Part shown: positions 1-5,724 of the stretch, one piece after another | Layout: each line of letters starts with the position of its first letter | Position numbering within the stretch: the first letter of the stretch is position 1 | NCBI GenBank assembly: GCA_002254385.1 | Contig: NJDO01000100.1 | Span: 1 to 7,040 of the forward strand | From: Thermoplasmatales archaeon ex4484_6 | Lineage (GTDB): Archaea; Thermoplasmatota; Penumbrarchaeia; Penumbrarchaeales; Penumbrarchaeaceae | Direction of reading: 5' to 3' | Length of the DNA stretch: 7,040 bases | Position numbers and translations under genes: made by a program | Notes under the pieces: model-generated | Seen by the model: the letters and a program-made list of their open reading frames with translations, nothing else | Told to the model about the DNA's origin: nothing | The model's database searches: none

Positions 1-307
1 TTTCCTTTCGGAACCTGTACGAGAGTTCTCTCTTCTTATCAACATCTTCCGTTCCGAAGAGAGGGCCTCCGAAGTACCAGGGCGATATCAGGTCCCTCCC
101 GTTCGAACCTTCGATATCTCTGACATGGTAAGGCTCAATCACGAGTTCGTCCCCTCCCCCCATCCTGAGATATGTCCAGTCCCAACCCATGTAGCGGGAA
201 AAGAGGTCCAGATATTCAACATCGAAAAATATGTCGGGATCACCTAGGGAATGAAGAAGCTCCTTGATCTCATCAATGTCTTCTTTTCCGAGTGCCTCGA
301 TATCCAT
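1..307 (-). CDS. FemAB/GNAT-like acyltransferase, N-terminal part (runs off window)
   Basis: Only the first 102 residues are present; the gene continues past base 1. I read this frame directly from the complement. It contains DPDIFFDVEYLDLF near residues 24-36 and DLISPWYFGGPLF near residues 72-84. The 'D-SPYGYGGPL'-like segment with a preceding 'YL-LF' helix is characteristic of the first GNAT-fold half of FemAB-like (peptidoglycan-bridge-type) N-acyltransferases, which in other organisms move amino-acyl or acyl groups onto cell-surface precursors. The catalytic second half is outside the window, so activity cannot be judged. Start choice: an ATG at 313 has GAGAGG directly against it, whereas the in-frame ATG at 307 sits six bases after the same GAGAGG, so 307 is preferred. 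It is divergent from a PaaK/CapK-like ligase; such pairs occur in surface-polysaccharide loci, which is inference here. Confidence 0.65.
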   Translation of the reverse strand, partial: MDIEALGKEDIDEIKELLHSLGDPDIFFDVEYLDLFSRYMGWDWTYLRMGGGDELVIEPYHVRDIEGSNGRDLISPWYFGGPLFGTEDVDKKRELSYRFRKE

Positions 308-351
308 CTTCATCCTCTCGAACGGTATCAAATGAGAATGTCCTTATGGTT

Positions 352-363
352 AATAATATAAAT
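352..363 (-). promoter_or_regulatory. TATA box for the FemAB-like gene
   Basis: On the minus strand this reads ATTTATATTATT, an archaeal TATA-like element. A start site about 25 bases downstream would fall near base 332, leaving a leader of about 25 bases that includes the GAGAGG ribosome binding site. The element is A/T-only, so it could also be read in the plus direction. Confidence 0.5.
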
Positions 364-400
364 CCACGATTTGCGGTCCCCGTTTGTGATGGGGCCAAGG

Positions 401-409
401 ATTAATAAC
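401..409 (+). promoter_or_regulatory. Candidate TATA box for the PaaK-like ligase
   Basis: ATTAATAAC lies in an otherwise G/C-richer stretch, about 60 bases before the chosen ATG. Transcription would start near 430 and give a leader of roughly 35 bases. Between the two divergent TATA boxes lies an imperfect inverted repeat (GGTCCCC at 375-381 and GGGGCC at 391-396, one bulged T) that could be a regulator site. This is weak evidence. Confidence 0.35.
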
Positions 410-451
410 AAATGATCCCTACTCTTCAAGGCAGATGGATTACGTCGATCC

Positions 452-457
452 AAGGTG
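452..457 (+). promoter_or_regulatory. Ribosome binding site that sets the ligase start
   Basis: AAGGTG followed by a six-base spacer (TTTGAA) points to the ATG at 464. The GTG inside this motif (455) is in frame and could be taken as a start three codons earlier, but it has no comparable upstream site. Confidence 0.55.
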
Positions 458-463
458 TTTGAA

Positions 464-1936
464 ATGGACTTCGATCCGGTCGAGAGATATCTGGAAATGT
501 CGAGTGAGGAGATATACGGACTGCAGAACCGGAAGCTGAGGGATTTCATTCGATTCCAGCTGTATCCCTTTTCTCCCCATTATCGAAAACTGTTCGATTC
601 CAATGGCATAGATCCGAATTCGATCAGAACAGTCAGGGATCTGGAGAAGCTCCCCTTGACAAGAAAGGTGGACATAATGCCGGATGAAGGGAACCCAAAG
701 AAATACAAGGATTTCATACTTCAGCCGGACCCGGAGAAGATCAGGAAGTACTGGAAGAGATCGAAGCTAATCGGGATGAAATTGAGGGACCTTGTCGGGG
801 GTGATCTCAAGAGGGAGCTGCAGGAGGAATACTATCCCAATTTCATGATAGCAACCTCGGGGACCACGGGAAACAACGTCCCCTTCATGTTCACACACCG
901 TGATTATCTTCAATTCTCGAACGCCTACGCTTCCGCCCAGCAGGTAGTGGGGATGGAGGATGACTGGGTCGTCCTGAACACGTTCCCGTTTGCCCCTCAT
1001 CTTGCCTTCATTTTCGCTTACTGGGTCAACCTCAATTCCACATTGAGGATATTCCACACCGGGGGCGGTGCGGTCACTTCCACCGATAAGGCAGTGGACC
1101 TCATCAACATCGTGGATGTTAATGTTCTGCTGGGTATCCCCTCATATATCTATCATCTTCTGAGAAAGGCGCAGGAGAGGGGAGAGGACCTCTCCTCGAT
1201 CAGGATGGTGATGACGGCCGGTGAGAAGCTCACAAAGGGCACAAGACAGAGAATGGAGGAGATCCTGAAGGATGGAGGTGCGGAGGATGTACGCATCTTC
1301 GATGTATACGGTACGACGGAGATGAGGGATGCCTATCCGGAATGCGTTCCCGGGTCCGGAGTGTACCATATACACCCCAATCTTCATATCGCGGAGATCG
1401 TGGACCCCGAATCGGGAAAGCAGAAGAGACCGGGGGAGAGAGGGGCCCTGGCCATCACAAATATTGATGGAAGGGGTTCGGTGGTCCTCAGGTTCCTCAT
1501 TGGCGACATCTTCGAGGGAGGCATACAGTACGGCAGGTGCCCCCTGTGCGGGAGCAGTGTTCCCCGGCTTGTGGGCCCCATAGGAAGGTTGAGGGATTAT
1601 TCCAGCCAGCTGGAGATGACGAAGGTGAAGGGGACCCTGGTGAACCTCAACACGTTCTACGAGATAATGCCCGGTATGGAGGGTGTTCTCGAGTGGCAGG
1701 TGTCCATAGAGAAACGGAACAATGACCCGTCGGATCTTGATGTGTTGAGGATCAACATAGCTCCCTCGAAGGACGCGGACCCGGGTGAGCTGGAAAAGAT
1801 GGTGAAGGCAAGGGTCAATGATGCTCTGGAGATAAATCCCATCGTGGATACATCCTTCGAGGAGGACACATTGTTCGAGCTGATGGGCGGAAAGATCAAG
1901 GTGGCAAGGATAGTCGACAACAGACCGAAGGAGTAG
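464..1936 (+). CDS. Phenylacetate-CoA-ligase family (PaaK/CapK-like) AMP-forming ligase
   Basis: A 490-residue member of the ANL adenylating superfamily, nearest to PaaK. Seen in order: the PaaK-type N-terminal region (Y-LQ-KL, 'SPHYRKLF' at 37-44, 'DLEKLPLTRKVD' at 59-70); the phosphate-binding loop ATSGTTG (130-136); VYGTTE (281-286), the A5-type motif; LRFLIGD (342-348) with the aspartate that contacts ribose; a Cys pair in CPLCG (359, 362) followed by PRLVGPIGRL; and a C-terminal GGKIKVARIVDNRP (475-488) holding the lysine expected for adenylation. The family activates a carboxylate with ATP and usually passes it to CoA. The acid cannot be read from sequence. A longer than usual stretch (about 80-125) precedes the P-loop. 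Cytoplasmic; no signal peptide. No phenylacetate-degradation genes are nearby. Its divergent FemAB-like neighbour favours a CapK-like role feeding an acyl group to surface material, but that is inference. Confidence 0.85.
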   Translation: MDFDPVERYLEMSSEEIYGLQNRKLRDFIRFQLYPFSPHYRKLFDSNGIDPNSIRTVRDLEKLPLTRKVDIMPDEGNPKKYKDFILQPDPEKIRKYWKRSKLIGMKLRDLVGGDLKRELQEEYYPNFMIATSGTTGNNVPFMFTHRDYLQFSNAYASAQQVVGMEDDWVVLNTFPFAPHLAFIFAYWVNLNSTLRIFHTGGGAVTSTDKAVDLINIVDVNVLLGIPSYIYHLLRKAQERGEDLSSIRMVMTAGEKLTKGTRQRMEEILKDGGAEDVRIFDVYGTTEMRDAYPECVPGSGVYHIHPNLHIAEIVDPESGKQKRPGERGALAITNIDGRGSVVLRFLIGDIFEGGIQYGRCPLCGSSVPRLVGPIGRLRDYSSQLEMTKVKGTLVNLNTFYEIMPGMEGVLEWQVSIEKRNNDPSDLDVLRINIAPSKDADPGELEKMVKARVNDALEINPIVDTSFEEDTLFELMGGKIKVARIVDNRPKE

Positions 1937-1950
1937 TTGTGAACAGGACT

Positions 1951-1967
1951 CCGGACGAATGGTCCGG
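1951..1967. terminator. GC hairpin between convergent genes, possible shared terminator
   Basis: CCGGAC and GTCCGG form a perfect six-base-pair stem with a five-base loop (GAATG). It sits in the 38-base gap between the stops of the ligase (1936) and the PadR-type gene (1975), so it could act in both directions. No T-tract follows on either strand, and archaeal termination usually relies on T-tracts, so the role is uncertain. Confidence 0.3.
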
Positions 1968-1974
1968 TCATCTC

Positions 1975-2895
1975 TCATCCGTTTCCGGGTTTCCTCTTTC
2001 TTCCCCAGATGAGATAATGCTCCCCGAACCTCTTGATCTCCACCTTCTGCAATCTGGATGAAAGAATCCCCGAAATGTCATCGATACCGATGCTTCTCCA
2101 TCCGACATCCGACCATCCCAATGTTCGTCCGATCACGTTCTCGAGTAGGTAGGACCCTTCCGTTGAGATGTCTATTATTGCAATCCTTCCACCTTTTTTT
2201 GTCACTCTTACCAGTTCCGATATGTACCTTTCGAGGTCCTGGACCCTGGCAAGTGGTATGGCGGATACGGCCGAATCGAGGTAACCATTCTTCAAAGGAA
2301 TATCATCAACCCTGGCTGGGAAATGAGGTATTTCCTTTGACAGCATTCCCATTGAGGGTATTCCCGATCCTGTCGTATCGAATGACATGGTGAGCATGAC
2401 CATGTTCAGACCCTTGGATCTTGGAAGAAGCTCCATGGCCCAGGAGAAGCCCTCCTTCGAGGTATCCACTGCAATGCCCACGGTGCTGTCCTCACGGAGA
2501 TACGTCAGAATCCTCTCCAGTGTGGCCCTTATCCTTTCCGAGGATCTTTCTAGAAGTGAGTTGAACTGCCAGGAGGTCATGTATCTTTCCGCCCGGGACA
2601 ACTCGGACCTTCCGGAGTCGGTGATCTCGAAGTATATGCGGTCCACACCCCTTGTCAGAAGCCCCTCTCCCTTCTCGCGCTTCCTCTTGGTTCTTGAGAT
2701 CCAACCCCTCTTTTCCATCTTCTTCAGGTCCGAATAGAGCTTTCCCGATGAGATACTCCCCTCTCCCAGGTGATCGTTGAGGATTCCCAGGAGTTCGTTT
2801 CCGTATCTCTCGCTCCCGCTGAGGAGATAGAGTATCTCCAGCTCGAACCAGTTCGAATCGGGAAGCTCGGGTAAGGGAAGTGTCATACTTGTCAT
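1975..2895 (-). CDS. PadR-type winged-helix regulator fused to a degenerate methyltransferase-like domain
   Basis: 306 residues from the ATG at 2895 (a TTG lies one codon upstream, another ATG at residue 4). Residues about 16-100 match the PadR winged helix: FELEILYLLSGSERYGNELL, then 'GKLYSDLKKMEKRGWI' (the 'LY-L--LE--G-I' recognition-helix signature) and a wing ending 'YFEITDSGRSEL'. A helix (about 104-133) follows, as in PadR dimerisation. Residues about 138-300 resemble a class I SAM methyltransferase: 'DDIPLKNGYLDSAVSAIPL' (197-215) and 'ELVRVTKKGGRIAIIDIS' (227-244) fit the post-motif region and the 'R-LKPGG-l' strand. The glycine-rich SAM motif expected first is replaced by VGIAVDTSKEGFSWA, so catalysis is doubtful and a ligand-sensing or inactive domain is possible. 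ArsR-methyltransferase fusions are known; I do not recall a PadR one with certainty. It probably regulates itself and the divergent membrane gene. Confidence 0.75.
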   Translation of the reverse strand: MTSMTLPLPELPDSNWFELEILYLLSGSERYGNELLGILNDHLGEGSISSGKLYSDLKKMEKRGWISRTKRKREKGEGLLTRGVDRIYFEITDSGRSELSRAERYMTSWQFNSLLERSSERIRATLERILTYLREDSTVGIAVDTSKEGFSWAMELLPRSKGLNMVMLTMSFDTTGSGIPSMGMLSKEIPHFPARVDDIPLKNGYLDSAVSAIPLARVQDLERYISELVRVTKKGGRIAIIDISTEGSYLLENVIGRTLGWSDVGWRSIGIDDISGILSSRLQKVEIKRFGEHYLIWGRKRKPGNG

Positions 2896-2899
2896 CAAT

Positions 2900-2911
2900 G
2901 ATATCTATATC
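2900..2911. promoter_or_regulatory. Small inverted repeat between TATA box and start of the PadR-type gene
   Basis: GATAT-CT-ATATC has five-base arms and a two-base spacer, placed between the minus-strand TATA box and the start codon, a position where bound repressor would block transcription. It shares GATA-type half-sites with the larger palindrome at 2974-2999, but the match is short and the region is A/T-rich. Confidence 0.25.
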
Positions 2912-2914
2912 CGG

Positions 2915-2925
2915 TTATATATATG
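2915..2925 (-). promoter_or_regulatory. TATA box for the PadR-type gene; transcript probably leaderless
   Basis: The minus strand reads CATATATATAA. Its centre is about 25 bases from the ATG at 2895, so transcription should begin at or within a base or two of the start codon. No ribosome binding site precedes the ATG, which agrees with a leaderless message. Confidence 0.55.
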
Positions 2926-2973
2926 CTGGGGTAATAATTATAATAAAAACAGTGGGGCCTGGGTTATTATGCC

Positions 2974-2999
2974 TGATACTATTGTATCAGATACAATTG
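2974..2999. promoter_or_regulatory. Palindromic operator between divergent promoters
   Basis: ATTGTATC-A-GATACAAT at 2981-2997 is a perfect inverted repeat with eight-base arms around a single base. A third half-site lies just upstream: TGATAC (2974-2979) pairs with GTATCA (2984-2989), and GATACTATTG (2975-2984) is repeated with one change as GATACAATTG (2990-2999), 15 bases on. The site abuts the plus-strand TATA box (3004) and lies about 50 bases from the minus-strand one, so a bound protein could hinder factor binding on the plus side. PadR proteins bind short dyads as dimers; the neighbouring PadR-type protein is the natural candidate, by inference. Confidence 0.6.
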
Positions 3000-3003
3000 G
3001 TAA

Positions 3004-3014
3004 GTATATATTAA
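3004..3014 (+). promoter_or_regulatory. TATA box for the plus-strand transcript
   Basis: GTATATATTAA sits immediately after the palindrome. The expected start site is near 3034-3036, only about six bases before the ATG of the small reading frame at 3041 and about 208 bases before the membrane acyltransferase start at 3244. The transcript therefore has either a tiny leader with a small first gene, or a long leader. Confidence 0.55.
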
Positions 3015-3025
3015 TACTTGAAAAT

Positions 3026-3043
3026 CATGCATAAGTGTGCATG
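3026..3043. promoter_or_regulatory. Inverted repeat over the predicted transcription start
   Basis: CATGCA (3026-3031) and TGCATG (3038-3043) are perfect six-base arms separated by six bases. The repeat covers the predicted start site and the ATG at 3041. It could be a second operator, or chance, since each arm contains the self-complementary core TGCA. Confidence 0.3.
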
Positions 3044-3247
3044 AACGAATTGAAGTCCGTGAAGAATCGGCCTGCAGACAAGAGGATGCATCACCGGAAA
3101 GATGCGGTCCAGTCTGCCCATCCTGAGCTTTTCCTCCATGAGGAAAGGTTTGAAAAGCTGATCGAGCTGCTTGTCGATGTCGGGTGGCACTCCCGGGGAA
3201 ATAGTCCATCTTTTCACGGAGAACGCTCTCGGAGGGATGCAGCATGA
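3041..3247 (+). CDS. Possible small 68-residue protein upstream of the membrane acyltransferase
   Basis: I do not recognise this protein. In favour: the ATG lies a few bases after the predicted transcription start, and its TGA overlaps the next gene's ATG (ATGA), the classic sign of translational coupling. Residues about 34-48 (EERFEKLIELLVDVG) would make an amphipathic helix; the ends are basic, with a run of Arg and Lys near residues 5-20 and 58-66. No transmembrane segment or signal peptide is seen. Against: four of its eight arginines are CGG, a codon the neighbouring genes use rarely, and the DNA is packed with inverted repeats (3074-3117, 3126-3159) that would suit a structured leader better. 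If not coding, the 344 bases between the flanking genes hold only the control region and these hairpins. Confidence 0.35.
   Translation: MNELKSVKNRPADKRMHHRKDAVQSAHPELFLHEERFEKLIELLVDVGWHSRGNSPSFHGERSRRDAA
3074..3117 (+). other. Stem-loop in the leader of the membrane acyltransferase
   Basis: GCAGAC (3074-3079) pairs with GTCTGC (3112-3117), GGA (3084-3086) with TCC (3108-3110) and GCATC (3088-3092) with GATGC (3101-3105), leaving an eight-base loop ACCGGAAA. That gives 14 base pairs with two small internal loops. Pairing was done by eye, with no energy calculation. Confidence 0.35.
3126..3159 (+). other. Overlapping, mutually exclusive hairpins in the leader
   Basis: AGCTTTTC (3126-3133) and GAAAAGCT (3152-3159) are perfect eight-base complements. 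Within them TTTCCTC (3130-3136) and GAGGAAA (3140-3146) are perfect seven-base complements around CAT. The two stems share bases 3130-3133 and cannot both form fully. CCTCC at 3133-3137 is also complementary to GGAGG in the ribosome binding site at 3231, so a switch controlling translation is conceivable. Confidence 0.35.
3231..3236 (+). promoter_or_regulatory. Strong ribosome binding site of the membrane acyltransferase
   Basis: GGAGGG lies seven bases before the ATG at 3244 and fixes that start. A strong site here means the gene can be translated independently even if the upstream small frame is not used. Confidence 0.7.
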
Positions 3248-4908
3248 AACGATACGCATCACTCGATATCGTGAGAGGACTCTGCATCATCGGGATGGTA
3301 TCCCTTCATGCCTTCAGGCGAATATACGATGCCTCCTGGGTTGGCACCGAGGACCTAGGTGGTAATTCCCTTCTTCACATTCTGTTTCTTCTCGGACTCG
3401 CCTATGCGGGCGGTATGGCCGGTCTGTTCCTCATGGTGTCCACCATTTCACATACAATATCCCTGCGGAACAATCTTAGGAAGGGAAAGGATATCAACTC
3501 TCTCATAATGCGTCAACTGGCAGGAGGCTTCCTTCTGCTCCTATTCGCTTTTATTGTCGAATCCACCCTGGGCCAACACGGATTCCTCGGAACAATGGCC
3601 TATGTCGATCCTTTTTCAACCCCGGATTACTGGAATGTTCTTGATGAGAATTCGGCAAGGATTCTCTATCGCGGCTTTCATTTCATGACACTTCATACAA
3701 TTGCATGGTCGGTTATCGTCAATTCCATCATACAGTGGTTCCTCTTCAGGAAAGGTGGTGCGGACCGGAACGGAAGGAATGTGGCAGTGTACGTGTTCCT
3801 GGCCGTGGCTGTCATTCTTCTAACACCTGTCATGTGGTCCCTGGCCGACATGGTGATCCCTGGCTATCCGTTCGCGACGTATCCCGGAACGGATCGTCTT
3901 GTGCAGTATCCACTCGAAGGAGTATCGGGTTTACCGGATTACATGAAGCTGTTCATTCTCGGACCACTTGCCGGTCAGACTGAACCCCTGTTTCCGTTTC
4001 TATTCATCTCGTTCATAGGTGCTGTATTCGGGATATATCTATCAACGGAACATCCCCCGAGATATCTTCCTCACAAGGGGATGAAGTTCGGCGGTGCAAT
4101 GTTCCTCATCGGGGTCCTGGGTCTCGGGCTGATGTGGTATTCGGGATTGGACTCGTTCCAGAATCTTGTTGATCATACATACGAGATATTGAGGCTCCCC
4201 ATCTGGCTTCCTTTGCTGTTCCTCACAACAGGTGGTCAGATCGTATTCCTGATGATGTTCTTAAGGATCGTTGAATACAGAGGGGTGGCCGCATCCATCG
4301 TTTCGAGAACCGCAATGATAAGGAGGTTCTCGGTGGTCTCATTGACCGTGTTTACTTTTCAGTACATGGATGCGATTCCGACATATCTTCTGAGCCTGAT
4401 ACCCGGAATCAACGTCTATTCGGGAAAGGAGGAACTCTTCTGGTCGGTGATCGCTGTGCTGCTGATAATCCTGACATGGCATCTGATCCTGAAGCTCTGG
4501 GAGAGAGCGGATTTCCGGGGATCCGCCGAATGGGTTATGATGCTGGTCAGGAATGGTCTTCCTGTGTTGTTCTCCGGAGTGAGGTCCTGTCGTGGAAATT
4601 GGTTCGATGCTTCGGTTCTGGGACGTCTGTCAAGGAATGAGGACATCGAATGGATCGATCTTACACCGGAGAAGTTGAGAGGGCCAGACAGGGAGAGGGA
4701 TTCCAGACTTGCCCTCTGGATATCTGCCCTTTCCCTTGTGATCTTCCCCCTTGTGCCTCTGGCGCTGTACCTTGCAAGAAGGGCAAGAGAGCGGGAAGGA
4801 TTGAACAGGTTCAACGACCTTTCATTGAGGTTGTCCCGATTGGGAATAGGATTGGGGGCCCTGATCGCATTCTCCCTTTCACAGACGAAGGCCTATCTGC
4901 TCATCTGA
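3244..4908 (+). CDS. Multi-pass membrane acyltransferase-like protein (YeiB/DUF418-DUF1624 type)
   Basis: 554 residues, strongly hydrophobic, about 12 membrane segments judged by eye (near 7-24, 44-68, 90-108, 148-168, 179-203, 248-265, 283-299, 318-341, 361-384, 396-418, 488-510, 532-550). The N-terminus, SLDIVRGLCIIGMVSLHAF (6-24), fits the 'LD--RG-a--gM---H/N' opening shared by the YeiB/DUF418, DUF1624/HGSNAT and acyltransferase-3 families. 'LWERADFRGSAEWVMMLVRNG' (about 418-438) resembles the 'W---F-GP-EW--R' end of DUF418. Relatives move acyl groups across or onto the membrane face, HGSNAT onto glucosamine; the substrate here is unknown. The roughly 110 residues after 445, with two further membrane segments and a charged loop (463-488), go beyond a normal DUF418 end. 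It is divergent from the PadR-type regulator and preceded by a palindromic operator, so probably regulated by it. Confidence 0.65.
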   Translation: MKRYASLDIVRGLCIIGMVSLHAFRRIYDASWVGTEDLGGNSLLHILFLLGLAYAGGMAGLFLMVSTISHTISLRNNLRKGKDINSLIMRQLAGGFLLLLFAFIVESTLGQHGFLGTMAYVDPFSTPDYWNVLDENSARILYRGFHFMTLHTIAWSVIVNSIIQWFLFRKGGADRNGRNVAVYVFLAVAVILLTPVMWSLADMVIPGYPFATYPGTDRLVQYPLEGVSGLPDYMKLFILGPLAGQTEPLFPFLFISFIGAVFGIYLSTEHPPRYLPHKGMKFGGAMFLIGVLGLGLMWYSGLDSFQNLVDHTYEILRLPIWLPLLFLTTGGQIVFLMMFLRIVEYRGVAASIVSRTAMIRRFSVVSLTVFTFQYMDAIPTYLLSLIPGINVYSGKEELFWSVIAVLLIILTWHLILKLWERADFRGSAEWVMMLVRNGLPVLFSGVRSCRGNWFDASVLGRLSRNEDIEWIDLTPEKLRGPDRERDSRLALWISALSLVIFPLVPLALYLARRAREREGLNRFNDLSLRLSRLGIGLGALIAFSLSQTKAYLLI

Positions 4909-4941
4909 ACGGAATATCCACTACGCGGTATATCCGGAGGT

Positions 4942-5724
4942 TCAAGCGGAATCAACGTCCAGGTCGATCCCGATAGGGCAGTGGTCCGATCCCGGGATCT
5001 CCTCGAGTATGAAAGCATCCTTGAGCACGGGTAGCAGGTCCCGACTGATGAAGAAGTAATCTATCCTCCATCCGATGTTTCTTTCCCGTGCCCTGGTCTT
5101 GTAATCCCACCAGCTGTAATGACCACCTTCATCATTGAACACCCTGAAGGTATCCAAGTACCCATGTGAGATGAACCTGTCAATCCACTTCCTTTCCACG
5201 GGGAGGAATCCCGAGATCTTCTCATTTTCCTTTGGCCTTGCAAGGTCCTTTTCGGTATGTGCCGTGTTCACGTCCCCGCAGACAACGATACTCCTTCCGG
5301 ATCTCCTGTATTCCTCTGCCTTTTCCAGGAAGGCCTCGTAGAAATCGAGCTTGTACTGCAGTCTCTCGCTGTTCTTCTTTCCGTTTGGAAAGTAGACGTT
5401 GAAGAGAACCACATTGCCAAAACGCGTGATAAGGGTCCTCCCCTCGGAATCGAATCTTTCTATTCCGAGCCCCGTTTCAACCTCATCAGGCTCCACTCTC
5501 GTCCAGGTGCTCACGCCCGAATATCCCTTCCTCTCCGCCCGGGAGAAGTACTTGAAAAAACCCGGGTATTCCATGACACCGGCCGGGAGCTGTTCGGGTG
5601 AGGCCTTGGTCTCCTGGATACATAGAACATCCATCCCGTCATTCTCCACAATATCCAGGAATCCCTTTTTCAGGATGGCCCTAAGACCGTTGACGTTCCA
5701 GGAGATCAGTCTCAATCCTTTCAA
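4942..5724 (-). CDS. xthA: Exonuclease III / AP endonuclease
   Basis: 260 residues, the normal length for the ExoIII branch of the EEP nuclease family, which cuts DNA at abasic sites and removes 3' blocks in base excision repair using a divalent metal. All signatures are present: ISWNVNGLRA (7-16; Asn10 contacts metal), CIQETKA (35-41; Glu38 is the metal ligand), NVYFPNG (109-115; the tyrosine equivalent of the active-site Tyr), CGDVNTAH (149-156; Asp151 and Asn153), 'RNIGWRIDYF' (215-224) and GSDHCP (245-250; the Asp247-His248 catalytic pair). The annotated start is TTG, overlapping the stop of the upstream LeuD-YrdC gene (TTGA); GGGGG lies one base before it. A second TTG at 5715, ten bases after GGGGG, would give the more usual MRLISWN start. 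Last gene of the operon, converging with the membrane acyltransferase 33 bases away. Confidence 0.95.
   Translation of the reverse strand: MKGLRLISWNVNGLRAILKKGFLDIVENDGMDVLCIQETKASPEQLPAGVMEYPGFFKYFSRAERKGYSGVSTWTRVEPDEVETGLGIERFDSEGRTLITRFGNVVLFNVYFPNGKKNSERLQYKLDFYEAFLEKAEEYRRSGRSIVVCGDVNTAHTEKDLARPKENEKISGFLPVERKWIDRFISHGYLDTFRVFNDEGGHYSWWDYKTRARERNIGWRIDYFFISRDLLPVLKDAFILEEIPGSDHCPIGIDLDVDSA

Noticed and set aside
1142..1978. A 278-codon open frame on the minus strand under the ligase gene
   Set aside because: It lies entirely opposite a gene with full ANL-family motifs, its translation has no recognisable domain and is rich in His, Arg and Pro as expected of antisense frames, and no promoter or ribosome binding site precedes it.
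2969..3034. A 21-codon frame (ATG at 2969) across the palindrome
   Set aside because: It contains the operator and the TATA box and ends at the predicted transcription start, so it would not be transcribed from this promoter. Probably chance.
2979..3290. Two overlapping minus-strand frames across the control region and leader
   Set aside because: They start inside the membrane acyltransferase gene, run over its promoter, have no start signals and no recognisable protein pattern.
4910..4936. Possible hairpin (CGGAATAT and ATATCCG) between the convergent acyltransferase and exonuclease genes
   Set aside because: The stem needs a bulge, the loop is long and there is no T-tract, so it is too weak to call a terminator.
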